Source of the DNA: Anticarsia gemmatalis
Taxonomy: Eukaryota; Arthropoda; Insecta; Lepidoptera; Erebidae
Reading direction: 5' to 3'
DNA length: 64,000 bases
Assembly (NCBI RefSeq): GCF_050436995.1
Contig: NC_134775.1
Span: 10,611,170-10,675,169 of the forward strand
Shown: piece after piece, positions 11,801-22,867 of the stretch
How positions within the stretch are numbered: position 1 is the stretch's first letter
How the letters are laid out: every line of letters begins with the position of its first letter
Translations under genes and position numbers: made by a program
The notes under the pieces: generated by a model
The model's input: only the letters and a program-made list of their open reading frames with translations
Told to the model about the DNA's origin: nothing
Databases searched by the model: none

Positions 11801-14042
11801 ATCAACTTGTAAAATATTTGACCCATTAGGGCTGTTAAGTGCATGTATAATTAAAGCAAAAATTATTTTACAGCAATTGTGGAATGAAAAGTTAGGCTGG
11901 GACGATCCTGTGCCATCCCATATAGAGAAAAGATGGGTAAAGATATCAGAGAATATAAATGATCTCTCAAAAATTAGTATACCAAGATATGTATTGTGTG
12001 ATTCTCCTATATCAATTGAATTACATTGTTTTGTATATGCTTCCCAAGAAGCATATGGAGCTTGTGTTTATTTAAGGTCAATTCATAGTGATAATTCTAT
12101 AACGGTTAAATAGCTTGCTGCAAAAGCTAGGGTAGCACCTTTGAAATCTTTAACTATTCCTCGCCTTGAATTGTGTGGAGCACTACTCGGTGCTCAGTTA
12201 TCGACAAAGGCACTACAATCTATTAAATATAAAATATCTCAGAAAATTATTTGGACAGATTCGACTGTGGTTTTAGGCTGGATTTCTGCTCAACCTAGCC
12301 TTTTAAAAGCGTTTGTAGCTAATAGGGTGATTGAGATTAATGAGCTAACACAAGGTTTTTCTTGGAGGCATGTTCCAACTCACCTCAACCCTGCAGATCT
12401 CGCTTCTAGAGGAGTAGACCCTCAGCATCTGCAAGATGAACCCTTGTGGTGGGAAGGACCCTCCTTCTTAAAGGAGGGATCAGCTGCCTGGCCACAGCAA
12501 TCCTGTAATAATGTTGACTTACCAGAACTAAAAGTTCATGTCCATATAGATTCAACTCATAATTTGGTAGTAAATTTTAATAATCACTCTAGGTATAATC
12601 ATTTAGTTAGGTCCATAGCCTACGTATTACGATTCATACATAACTGTAGGAACACTACTAAATTAACAGGTTCACTACAGGCTTGTGAGTTGAATAACTC
12701 AAAACATGTATTGTTGAAATTAAGTCAGCAGGAATCATTTGAGATAGAATTAAAATCGCTTAGAGAAGGTTTGGGATTATCAAAAAATTCAAAAATAATT
12801 AATTTAAATCCTTTTATTGATTCTGAAGGTTTATTAAGAGTAGGAGGTCGTCTTGACAATTCGGATTTTGATTTTAACAAGAAACATCCTATTATATTAG
12901 ATTCTAAACATAGACTTACCTTTCTAATGATGAAAAATGAACATCAACATTTATTTCATGCAGGTCCGCAGCTGCTGCTGTCTGTGGTGCGAGAAATGTA
13001 CTGGCCAGTAGGCGGGAGGGCCTTAGCACGCAAGGTTTATAAACAATGCACTATATGTACTAGATTTCGTGGTAAAACTATACAGCCTATAATGGGCAAT
13101 TTACCAGCGGCTAGGCTAAAGGCTACTTTTCCTTTTCACTCAACTGGTACTGACTTTGCCGGACCTTTTCTAATATCTAGCAAAAAGGGTAGAGGTAATC
13201 GTATAACTAAATGTTATCTTTGTTTATTTGTTTGTTTAAGTACTAGAGCTGTCCACTTAGAGCTGGTGAGCGATCTTACTACATCAGCATTTATTTTATG
13301 TTTAAAACGATTTATATCTCGTCGAGGTAAGCCCTACGAGATACGATGTGACAATGGCACTAACTTCGTGGGGGCAAACAATGAACTGGGTAAGGTGCTT
13401 CGCTCCAGTCGTGACTCAGTCATTGATTTTAGTAGTCAGGAGGGCATAAAATTTAAGTTTAGTCCAGCTTATTCACCTCATTTTGGAGGGCTCTGGGAGG
13501 CGGGTGTGAAGGCAGCCAAATTTCATTCAAAGAGAACAGTAGGAAATACTTCTCTAACTTTCGAGGAACTGTCGACCCTTTTTACACAAATAGAAGCAAT
13601 TTTAAACTCCCGACCTCTTTCTCCTTTATCTACCGATCCTCTTGACCTTAACCCTTTAACCCCCGGGCACTTCCTTATTGGACGGCCACTGACCACGGTG
13701 CCCTCTTTCGCAGCGGAAGACACCAGGCCGAACTACAATGTCATCTGCAAACTCAGACTGGATTTCTGGAAAAGGTGGTCTAAGGAATTTATAGCAGAGC
13801 TTCAGCAGCGTATCAAGTGGCAGAAGAACGCTATTGGCCCTAAAATTGGAGACATGGTGCTGCTGAAGGAGCAAAATTTGCCTCCTCAGCGCTGGCGGCT
13901 TGGCCGCATAACACGTCTACACCTTGGAGCAGACAATACCTGCCGTGTCGTAGACATTTTAACGACACGTGGAACAATTCGCCGTGCCATCCATTACGTT
14001 ATCCGGCTGCCGGCTGAAGAAGAAGAGCTGGTTGAAAGATAG
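8880..14042 (+). CDS. gag-pol: BEL/Pao Gag-Pol polyprotein with one in-frame TAG
   Basis: The frame opens at ATG 8880 (context AAAATGA; an ATG at 8850 is in frame but weaker). Domains in order: coiled Gag N-terminus; DUF1759-like core (about 9290-9800); zinc knuckles CLLCSEQGHRIHQC (near 9955) and CSNCLQEGHRSFRC (near 10060); aspartic protease LLDTGSQSCF (near 10325); RT with VYMDDL (11522-11540); RNase H; integrase HHCC zinc domain (about 12940-13070) and D, D, E motifs (GTDFAGPF near 13150, CDNGTNFVG near 13350, WEAGVKAAK near 13495); and the C-terminal DUF5641-type region. The sole defect is TAG at 12111-12113 in RNase H; the same frame resumes immediately. All key catalytic motifs are present. 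It could be a recent nonsense mutation; programmed readthrough at this position is not known to me. Confidence 0.92.
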
Positions 14043-14051
14043 TCTTTCAAC

Positions 14052-14061
14052 GTCGGGAGCA
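14052..14061 (+). other. Polypurine tract of complete BEL/Pao element
   Basis: GTCGGGAGCA lies directly before the 3' LTR and would prime plus-strand synthesis. The same GGGAGCA-TGT arrangement precedes the LTR after the env gene at 46815, which is useful for assigning that LTR. Confidence 0.8.
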
Positions 14062-14323
14062 TGTTCACGCGTGCACGGGGGGCTACAGACGCGCGGGCAG
14101 GCGACCGCTCGCCGCGGGGGGCGACAGACGCGCGGGGCAGGCGACGCGAACGGCGAGCGGTCGCCGACGCATGCATTCGCCCATGAATCATACTAAACTA
14201 CGGTTGTAGCGTAAATTATTAAATTTAATTTTGAAGTATTGTATTGTACTTGCATTTGTTGAAGTCAATAAGAACTGTAATAGTGTCATTGTCGTTTAAT
14301 TGAAGAGGCCTTCCTCCCTAACA
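14062..14323 (+). repeat. 3' LTR of complete BEL/Pao element
   Basis: Matches the 5' LTR over all 262 bases except position 7 (C for T) and one C for T near 14179. It ends CCTAACA directly before the CATTC duplication. Confidence 0.97.
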
Positions 14324-14844
14324 CATTCACTGTCGTAAGAATATTTTAGATCGTAAGTCTCACTATTTTTAACAAATCGTATAGCTTTTATTTCAGATAG
14401 TTTAACTGAGTTACCTTGCAGATCTTTGTTAACATTTAGTGTAATATCCTCAAACAGCTTTTTTAAATCATAGAAATCGTCGTAGTTCAGCTCGTTAACT
14501 ACAAAAGTATTTCCACTTTTCTTGGTAGTGCGTATAAGTTGACCGTACTGGTAAGGAACATAGATAGGGCCAGATTTTTTTGCTCTTTTGATGGACTTTT
14601 CGATGAGCGAATGAGCATCGTCACCCTTATTTTGGGTGTGGTCACGTATCAAAAATTTGTGAGTTATTGATTTTAATGGGAGGATTTCAACCGCATAATA
14701 GTTCAGGCCAATCAGAAATCTGGAAGAATAAAATTATAACTTAATTAACTAAAAAGAAAAAAAACTGTTCACGGAAGGATTTTAGCACGCGTCACACGGG
14801 GGCAATTACTTTTCCGGGATAAAAAGTAGCCCATGTACAGTTTA

Positions 14845-14952
14845 ACTTTCTACATGATAGATTCGGCAGAATCTGTCATGTAGAAAGTAACAAACAAATA
14901 ACTTAAGTTCATACTTATTACCTAATATGTACTTAGTATGAACTTAAGTTAT
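14845..14952. repeat. Two adjacent long hairpins in an intron of the pseudogene
   Basis: Hairpin one, 14845-14888, pairs ACTTTCTACATGA with TCATGTAGAAAGT around a short imperfect inner stem. Hairpin two, 14898-14952, pairs ATAACTTAAGTTCATACT with AGTATGAACTTAAGTTAT. Both lie between exons 14719 and 14982. They may be foldback remnants. Confidence 0.75.
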
Positions 14953-15701
14953 TTTCTGTAAAAATAATGTTGAAAACAAACCTGTTCTTCTGTTGACCGC
15001 AGCAGTTGTTAGAGTAAAATATTATATTGCTGTTGGGATGACGTTCTGCGGTGTCTTTTAAAAATTTAAATACGCAGGAACCAATTTCTATAGCTCCTCT
15101 ATTGCCAAGCCCCTCATGCCAGAAATAGCAGTTAGAAACGTTATCTTTTAAATCTGTAACCTGTTAAAAATATAGAAATATTAGAACTTTTTTTAGTTGT
15201 GCAGAAATCTAAAGTCTATCACAAGTACAGACCAAATATTAATAAGAGAAAATACTAACCGTAAAATTAAAGCAATTCAACTTCGATTTGTAAAAAAATG
15301 CTGAACTATTACCAATAGGTATAACTGCTTGCAAATCGTAAATTGCAACGACAGTTTCACTATCTTCTTTTAATAACTCTATATCCTTAGTCTTCTCTTT
15401 CCTACTTAATTCTTTCTGCTTTAAATGCTTTTCATAAGGTTCTTTTAATTTGAGTTGGTCTTCTCCAATAGCATTTTTGTACGACTCACAAAGATCACAC
15501 TGATCTTTTTTTGGCACAAAAAATGACAAATTAAATTCAGTGTTGAAAATGCGGTAGTACATGTCAAAACTTGCTGATGCCAGGGTTCCTCTATTAGATA
15601 CGTAATTTCGATACAATTCTTTAACGGTCAGACCACCGTCAATAAATTCACGAGTCGTATTAGCCCGAGTATAGTGGCTCTCAATTCTAGGGACGGAGTT
15701 A

Positions 15702-15958
15702 TAATAATAATAATCATTTATTTGCAGATAAACACGGTATAAAAGGTCTTACAATTCAAAATGTCACACATGTTTTGCTAAAATTTAAGCATGCAAATAT
15801 AAATTTAAATATAATTAAAGATACATTTATTAATTATTCAATTCTTATAGTCTAGGAAGTCCTTAATATTATAAAAGTTATGTTCAATTAGCCATTTATA
15901 TAATTTTAATTTAAACAATCTTGTGCTTAAGCATCTCAGTTCATAGGGTCATGGGGTC
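15702..15958 (-). mobile_element. 5'-truncated LINE 3' end inserted in transposase-like exon
   Basis: The 257-bp insert begins on the plus strand with a TAATAATAATAAT run, read on the minus strand as a (TTA)n 3' tail. A 5-bp duplication AGTTA flanks it (15697-15701 and 15959-15963). Removing it restores the exon's reading frame between the HIN and VPRIESHY segments. It contains no ORF. Confidence 0.8.
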
Positions 15959-17950
15959 AGTTAATGTGGTCCCGAACCGATTTTAAGACTTCTGGGTTAA
16001 TTTGGTTGTGATAAGCATGTTTGCCCCGCTTGTCCTCAGGGATAACACACAGGTGTTATCCCTGAACTATTTCGACCTATTTCGACTAGAACTATTTCGA
16101 CCTTCAATTACCGTTCTTAATGTTCTCTCTGATATACCCAAAGTATTCATGAAAAATAATTTGCATGTCCGCTTATTTTCGCCATTCACCATGAAATGAA
16201 AAACACAATTTTGATTCCTAGTTTTAGCAGCTCCTTCTTTTACTCGGCGGTAGGGAACTTTCAATGTTGTTAAACAGCAGTTCAAAAAATCACGCTGTCT
16301 TTGTAGCGATCCCAAACCCCAATAACATTCAAATATCTCTTGTCTTTGTTCTTCCGTTATTTTATCACGACATTTGAGCCTACATTTTTCAGTGCATGGT
16401 GGTTTAACTGACTTTGCTGCAACTGTTTTTCCAGTTCTAGAAATGTATACCTTTCCAGAGTTTCGTTGGCGCTTTCGTACATTTTTTATCCAAGCAGATT
16501 CATTACGAACTCTCTTTTTACCTTTCTTGGCAACAGTAGTATCGAGAGATAGCCCTAAATCTTGACTGGTATTTAATACAGAATTTACGACAGAATCTTA
16601 AACAGCCGGTGTTGATGATGAACTACTAGTAGTATTGGACGAACTAGACGATGAAGTAGAGGATGAAGAGCTTGACGATGAGCTAGATGACGTTGAATCA
16701 ATACGCCTACGTTGGACCGATTTCTCTGGCTTATATTCGTCACCACTATCATCTGGAGAAAAGTCTTTAGTTTCATCTTCACTGTGATTTTGACTTGTTG
16801 CAAGGATTATGACGGATCGGCGTTATTTACAGACGAAATATCATTTTCGGTCATTGTCATTGCTAAAACAATACACAATAATCTAAATTAAGCAACTAAT
16901 CCGAACACAACTACAACGCCACAATCACGAGAATCGAATCCAAAAAATAACTGTATGATTGTATTGTAGAAAAACTGACTTACATGGACTGGAGCAATCG
17001 TTAACAATATTTGTAATGATATTGCTACGTTCATTTTGTTCTGCAGACAATATTCCTGAAAAGCAAAGAAAGGTTAGCACTCGGAAAACGTTGTTATAAC
17101 ATAAACAAACGCGCATAGAATTTTATTTACCATTTGCACTAGTGAAAATAGCTTGTTTTGAAGCATCAGATTGGTCCTCAATACTACCAGATTTTAAACA
17201 TTCTTGCTCACACAGTTTGACTAACATTCGTGCTCGGCTTCCCATTTTAATGGCCTAAAATTTAAAACAAAAAAACGTAATATTTTAGTGTGTTATATTT
17301 AAAATCATGTTGTTGTAATTTGTCATAACTGTTATTGTTAATAGAAGCATTTTAGAATAACTTAGACATATTTACATTAAAGTCAATAAAAATATCAAAT
17401 GTTTGGCAGAACAACGACACAATTATACAATAAGTCATTGTAGACTTCAAATTATTGTCATTTCAAGTTAATTATGTCATAAAATACAGTTGCGTCGTTG
17501 TAGCACCAATATTGGATAACAAAATTTGTCATATTTAGGGGAAGTCCGGGAGAGTTGAACCACTTTTTGTTTAAAGTATCGTAATTTTCTTTAAATAAGA
17601 CTTAGGGATTCCATTATAGTATTAAAAATTAGCTTATTTATTTGGGTTTCCTTACGCGTAGTAATTTTATGGCTTTTATAATACTGTAATATGTTATACA
17701 TACTTCAATGAAAAATGGGATATGAGTCAAGTCTCTCCACCCCAAGGGACACTTGACCAGGGGTATGGGGAGAGTTGATCATGGATTTTTATAGGAGATA
17801 ATAAAAACTAAACAGCTTAAATCGCATATTTATTTCAATAAACAACAAAATAAAACTAAAATTATAAAGAAACACAGTTATCTACTGTGTATTTAACAGA
17901 AAAACTTCTTCTTAAACAATTCAAGACAAAATAATTATTGTATCCTTTTA

Positions 17951-18163
17951 TTAGCACGAGATAAGCTTGGTGGCTTCTGGTGTTCTTAAGATAACTCCTG
18001 GAGTTCTGGAAAGAAAACCACGAAACCAGTCTTTTCCAGCGGCATGGTTTCTTGACCAGCTTTCAGGAAACTTTTTTGAATTTACTGTGGCGAAATCAGA
18101 AGCTAATTGCATCGCTTGCTTTCTAGTCAGGCCGCAATGCACTTTACTGCCTAATCTATACAT
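17951..18163 (-). pseudogene. CENP-B/pogo-type helix-turn-helix fragment
   Basis: The 70-codon frame reads GLTRKQAMQLASDFA, then KFPESWSRNHAAGKDWFRGF and LRTPEATKL. This is the second helix-turn-helix (CENP-B DNA-binding type) of pogo/Tigger transposases, which binds element ends. A one-base frame change after LRTPEAT and stops follow; no DDE catalytic domain is present. The Penelope dimer begins 24 bases upstream, at 18188, so the upstream coding sequence, if any, is cut off. Confidence 0.75.
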
Positions 18164-18272
18164 ATAATAAAATTATAACAACCTCATCATAACTTTTAAA
18201 CTCTCGCGTTGCATGTTTAATGTATAATAGAATACGGGAATTAACGCGAACACGCATTTTACCTTAAAATGC

Positions 18273-20630
18273 CTAACGTTTCGGCGCAGGTTGCACTCGC
18301 CGTGGTCCCAGGCAGACTGGAGCAGCGATGACAGGACTTCGTGTATATGAGGCGGACGAATGTCCAACCACCCTCATATTTTGATTTTTCCAACCGCCAC
18401 CACACACTACACTAACCGTATCCCTATTCTGTGAGCTAACCGATTGCGAAACATAGCGAGATTTTGTAACAGTAATCACTGGATTCCACGTCGCGGATAA
18501 TTTGAAGCCGTCTTCCCGATTGAAATTTGAATGTTTCTTGATTTCGATCGCTTCACGAACAATCCTCGAGTAGAAATGTCGTTCAGTGGAGAGGACTTGA
18601 GGGCGATGGAACTCAATCCAGTGATTAGTTCCTGCTTCGAGTAGATGTTCCGCAATGGCTGACTTGCTGATTTGACGGTTCTTAACAGCGGCGATATGTT
18701 CCTTGACCCTTTCAGCTATCGACCGCTTAGTCTGGCCTATGTAGGAACTACCGCAGCTGCAGTTGATCTTGTAGACACCTGGTGTTTGAAACGGTAGTAC
18801 ATCCTTCGGTGTGCCCACCATGCTGCTGACTTTTGCCCCCGGCGTGAACACTGTGCTGATGCTGTATTGTTTCAATACATTCCCGATCTTATCAGTCACT
18901 CCTCTGACGTAGGGCAAGTAGGCGGGCTGTCTGTTGACCTCCGGATGTTTACTCCGTTTCGTGATCCTGTTCCTTCGTCGACTTACGTGGTATCCGTTCA
19001 TTCGTAGTACCTCCTGAACATGTTCCAGCTCCTTCCCAACATGTTCAGGGTCACAGAGGTCATGAGCTCTGTTCTTCAGTGACGTCATAACGGACTGCAA
19101 GTGACGGGGATGGTGATGTGATGTAGCGTGCAGGTATCTATCTGTGTGTGTCGGTTTCCGGTAAACACAGTGTGATAAGGATCCATCGGGTTTCGCGGCA
19201 ACCCTCACATCTAGGAATGACAACGACCTGTCCGTCTCCATTTCGTAGGTGAACCTCATGTTAGGGTGAATGGAGTTTAGATGTTCTAGATATTGATCTA
19301 CTTCCTGTTCACCTCCTTGGATAATGCAGAAGATGTCGTCCACATATCTTTTCCAAAGCCGTATGGTTTTTGGTCCGAGTGCCAATGCTTTCTCCTCAAA
19401 GTGCTCCATCCAGAGATTAGCCAGTGCAGGGGCAACGGGGCTGCCCATTGCGACGCCATCAATCTGAAGGTAATGTTGGCCTTGGAAAAGGAAGTAGTTG
19501 CCGTCCAAACAGTTTTTAAGTAGATCAATATAGTTAAACGGCATCTCGTTGTCCTCTAGCTTGGTCTTTACCACGTCCAAACACTCCTTAATTGGAACAT
19601 TGGTGAAGAGCGACTCGACGTCAAAACTCACCATGACATCGCCCGGTTCCAATCTAAGGTCCTGAATAATCTGGACGAAGTGCCGCGAATCTTTCACAAA
19701 AGACGGTGTATTTCCCACGAGTGGCTGCAATACTGACGCAACGTACTTTGCAAGGTCGTAAGTAGGAGAGGCGATTTGACTCACGATAGGCCGCAGTGGT
19801 ACGTTGGACTTGTGTATTTTGGGCAGGCCATATAATTTCGGTGGTTGGTGCGACTTCGGTTTATACAGACTCTCGTACTCGTCTTCCGTGAAAAGGTCCT
19901 TGTTGTCCTGTATCAGCGTCCGTATTCGTCGTGTTACTCTAGCCGTAGGGTTATATGATACCGGTTTATATACCTTGTTATCACATAACAAATCCCGAAC
20001 TTTCTGTTGGTAATCAGTTGTATTCATCACTACAGTGGCGTTTCCCTTGTCGGCCTTAAGCACTAATATATCCCGGTTATCCCGAATAAGTTTCAGTGCT
20101 TGACGCTCTTCTGCAGTGGTATTACTCGCTGGAACCTTCGATTTTCGTAATATAACCGCAACGTCCTGTCGCAGGGTATCGGCGTCGCCGGGCGGTATTT
20201 TATTACGAGCAATCGTTTCCTCGACGCTACTGATTACACTTTCGAACGGAATTCGCTTAGGCGTTAGTGCGAAGTTCATGCCTTTGGCCAAGATGTTAAT
20301 TGTAGGTTGGTCTAAACTCACATTTGAAAGGTTTACGACGGTTTTAGTCAGTGGATCGGGTACTGCCGGTGACGTATTTTTCTCGACATACCTTCGGTTG
20401 TACTCCTTCGAGAACTTACGCTCATGGGTTTCACTACACAACTCGAAGGTCCGAGAAGCCTGAAGATACGTTACCCGATCACACAAGTCGTAATCTTCGC
20501 GTGATAAACTAACACTACACTTCACATGTAACACGTATAACTCGCTATGAATACGGTTAAGCTCACTGTGTTTGTTCCGTATTAATTGTCTCAGAAGCCG
20601 TTCACTCGCGTTATTTAGAATATTACGGGA
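18273..20630 (-). CDS. Penelope-like RT/GIY-YIG protein, copy A (5' truncated)
   Basis: The frame is open from the dimer joint through 785 codons to a TAG. It covers the RT (DGVAMGSPVAP, YVDDIFCI) and the C-terminal GIY-YIG endonuclease (GVYKI followed by YIGQTKRS). The first annotated Met is at 20534, but homology runs to 20630, where the element is cut. Its partner copy B begins at the next base in the opposite orientation. The ATG equivalent to 22980 is missing, so this is a fragment, though without any internal stop. Confidence 0.9.
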   Translation of the reverse strand, partial: SRNILNNASERLLRQLIRNKHSELNRIHSELYVLHVKCSVSLSREDYDLCDRVTYLQASRTFELCSETHERKFSKEYNRRYVEKNTSPAVPDPLTKTVVNLSNVSLDQPTINILAKGMNFALTPKRIPFESVISSVEETIARNKIPPGDADTLRQDVAVILRKSKVPASNTTAEERQALKLIRDNRDILVLKADKGNATVVMNTTDYQQKVRDLLCDNKVYKPVSYNPTARVTRRIRTLIQDNKDLFTEDEYESLYKPKSHQPPKLYGLPKIHKSNVPLRPIVSQIASPTYDLAKYVASVLQPLVGNTPSFVKDSRHFVQIIQDLRLEPGDVMVSFDVESLFTNVPIKECLDVVKTKLEDNEMPFNYIDLLKNCLDGNYFLFQGQHYLQIDGVAMGSPVAPALANLWMEHFEEKALALGPKTIRLWKRYVDDIFCIIQGGEQEVDQYLEHLNSIHPNMRFTYEMETDRSLSFLDVRVAAKPDGSLSHCVYRKPTHTDRYLHATSHHHPRHLQSVMTSLKNRAHDLCDPEHVGKELEHVQEVLRMNGYHVSRRRNRITKRSKHPEVNRQPAYLPYVRGVTDKIGNVLKQYSISTVFTPGAKVSSMVGTPKDVLPFQTPGVYKINCSCGSSYIGQTKRSIAERVKEHIAAVKNRQISKSAIAEHLLEAGTNHWIEFHRPQVLSTERHFYSRIVREAIEIKKHSNFNREDGFKLSATWNPVITVTKSRYVSQSVSSQNRDTVSVVCGGGWKNQNMRVVGHSSASYTRSPVIAAPVCLGPRRVQPAPKR

Positions 20631-22270
20631 TACAGGACAACAAGGACCTTTTCACGGAAGACGAGTACGAGAGTCTGTATAAACCGAAGTCGCACCAACC
20701 ACCGAAATTATATGGCCTGCCCAAAATACACAAGTCCAACGTACCACTGCGGCCTATCGTGAGTCAAATCGCCTCTCCTACTTACGACCTTGCAAAGTAC
20801 GTTGCGTCAGTATTGCAGCCACTCGTGGGAAATACACCGTCTTTTGTGAAAGATTCGCGGCACTTCGTCCAGATTATTCAGGACCTTAGATTGGAACCGG
20901 GCGATGTCATGGTGAGTTTTGACGTCGAGTCGCTCTTCACCAATGTTCCAATTAAGGAGTGTTTGGACGTGGTAAAGACCAAGCTAGAGGACAACGAGAT
21001 GCCGTTTAACTATATTGATCTACTTAAAAACTGTTTGGACGGCAACTACTTCCTTTTCCAAGGCCAACATTACCTTCAGATTGATGGCGTCGCAATGGGC
21101 AGCCCCGTTGCCCCTGCACTGGCTAATCTCTGGATGGAGCACTTTGAGGAGAAAGCATTGGCACTCGGACCAAAAACCATACGGCTTTGGAAAAGATATG
21201 TGGACGACATCTTCTGCATTATCCAAGGAGGTGAACAGGAAGTAGATCAATATCTAGAACACCTAAACTCCATTCACCCTAACATGAGGTTCACCTACGA
21301 AATGGAGACGGACAGGTCGTTGTCATTCCTAGATGTGAGGGTTGCCGCGAAACCCGATGGATCCTTATCACACTGTGTTTACCGGAAACCGACACACACA
21401 GATAGATACCTGCACGCTACATCACATCACCATCCCCGTCACTTGCAGTCCGTTATGACGTCACTGAAGAACAGAGCTCATGACCTCTGTGACCCTGAAC
21501 ATGTTGGGAAGGAGCTGGAACATGTTCAGGAGGTACTACGAATGAACGGATACCACGTAAGTCGACGAAGGAACAGGATCACGAAACGGAGTAAACATCC
21601 GGAGGTCAACAGACAGCCCGCCTACTTGCCCTACGTCAGAGGAGTGACTGATAAGATCGGGAATGTATTGAAACAATACAGCATCAGCACAGTGTTCACG
21701 CCGGGGGCAAAAGTCAGCAGCATGGTGGGCACACCGAAGGATGTACTACCGTTTCAAACACCAGGTGTCTACAAGATCAACTGCAGCTGCGGTAGTTCCT
21801 ACATAGGCCAGACTAAGCGGTCGATAGCTGAAAGGGTCAAGGAACATATCGCCGCTGTTAAGAACCGTCAAATCAGCAAGTCAGCCATTGCGGAACATCT
21901 ACTCGAAGCAGGAACTAATCACTGGATTGAGTTCCATCGCCCTCAAGTCCTCTCCACTGAACGACATTTCTACTCGAGGATTGTTCGTGAAGCGATCGAA
22001 ATCAAGAAACATTCAAATTTCAATCGGGAAGACGGCTTCAAATTATCCGCGACGTGGAATCCAGTGATTACTGTTACAAAATCTCGCTATGTTTCGCAAT
22101 CGGTTAGCTCACAGAATAGGGATACGGTTAGTGTAGTGTGTGGTGGCGGTTGGAAAAATCAAAATATGAGGGTGGTTGGACATTCGTCCGCCTCATATAC
22201 ACGAAGTCCTGTCATCGCTGCTCCAGTCTGCCTGGGACCACGGCGAGTGCAACCTGCGCCGAAACGTTAG
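20631..22270 (+). CDS. Penelope-like RT/GIY-YIG protein, copy B (5' truncated)
   Basis: The open frame starts inside the RT N-terminal region (DNKDLFTEDEYESLYK) and runs about 545 codons through the YVDD motif and GIY-YIG domain to TAG. It is identical at the protein level to the matching part of copy A, including ERHFYSRIVREAIEIKK, where the full-length copy at 22980-25508 reads SIVRKAIE. No start codon of its own exists at the truncated end. Confidence 0.9.
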
Positions 22271-22867
22271 GCATTTTAAGGTAAAATGCGTGTTCGCGTT
22301 AATTCCCGTATTCTATTATAACAACCTCATGTCTGTAAATTATAGATATTAAAGAAAAACTAAGACGGATCTTCATACAACCAAGAGAAGCCAAAAATAT
22401 GATTTAAATACGCTTTTCACGCAAAAACTTGTTTTTTTTTGTTATATAGTCCTCACTAATATATTGGCTATCTTTTTTTATTCATCCAATTAACCTGTAA
22501 TAAAAAAATAATATTTAACGTAATAAAACAAGCAAAACACAAACCAAACACCAAAATCTGTCACATAAACACTGTAGAGGGAGAGTTGAACCCCTGAGCA
22601 TGTCTCCCGACCTCACCATGGTGCAACTCTCCCGCATATACTACATCGACATAAATCTTTTTTCATAAAAAAACTATGAAATCTTAGCGAAAAAACACTA
22701 AACGTACGTCAAACTGTAATAATCAGGCAACATAATAGTAGCAATACACAATACATACATACCTCTATAAACACCTCCGTAATCTCAAAACGCTAAAAAT
22801 AAATAAAAACCACTTCGCAATAACAAAAACACCTTTTCGAACCTAATAGCCAAACAAACAGACTATT

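Larger units (their letters stand above)
7715..14323 (+). mobile_element. Complete BEL/Pao retrotransposon (6609 bp, young)
   Basis: Identical-length 262-bp LTRs, a PBS, one long gag-pol frame, a polypurine tract and a perfect 5-bp target duplication CATTC (7710-7714 and 14324-14328) define both ends. The LTRs differ at two positions, both C/T. The insertion lies in the last exon of the minus-strand transposase-like pseudogene, whose frame continues on both sides. Only one in-frame stop mars the polyprotein, so it is either recently disabled or depends on readthrough. Confidence 0.97.
7508..17245 (-). pseudogene. Multi-exon DDE-like transposase-family gene, degenerate
   Basis: I recognise a multi-copy insect protein family, usually annotated as uncharacterised, with transposase-like motif spacing. 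Exons with GT-AG borders: 17245-17131, 17055-16984, 16862-15260, 15160-14982, and 14719-14329 continuing at 7714-7508. Features in order: Ser-rich linker (near 16600-16700), a Cys-containing domain (CRLKCRDKITEEQRQ, near 16330-16400), LGISERTLRTV, DKRGKH, a DQCDLCESY Cys segment (near 15480), YDLQAV, FYSNNCCGQQKNR (near 15000), and HTQNKGDDAHSL (near 14600). Breaks: a stop and frame change near 16807, a stop near 16600, a frame change near 16040, a LINE insertion (15702-15958), and the BEL insertion in the last exon. From memory of the family I expect Asp in the FYS.N motif and Glu in HTQN.G, so both putative catalytic residues look lost. Confidence 0.78.
18188..22319. mobile_element. Inverted head-to-head Penelope-like dimer (single insertion)
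   Basis: Copy A (minus, 18188-20630) and copy B (plus, 20631-22319) meet at their 5' ends with no spacer. Copy A is truncated at the base equivalent to 23155 of the full-length copy and copy B at the equivalent of 23871; the joint shares about two bases of microhomology. One duplication of 11-16 bp (AACAACCTCAT, 18177-18187 and 22320-22330) flanks the pair, so they entered together. Their encoded proteins are identical where they overlap and differ from the full-length copy at several residues. Copy B ends within the 3' terminal region. Confidence 0.92.

Noticed and set aside
16600..16803. A His/Leu-rich 72-codon ORF
   Set aside because: It is a frame-shifted reading of the Ser-rich linker of the transposase-like pseudogene.
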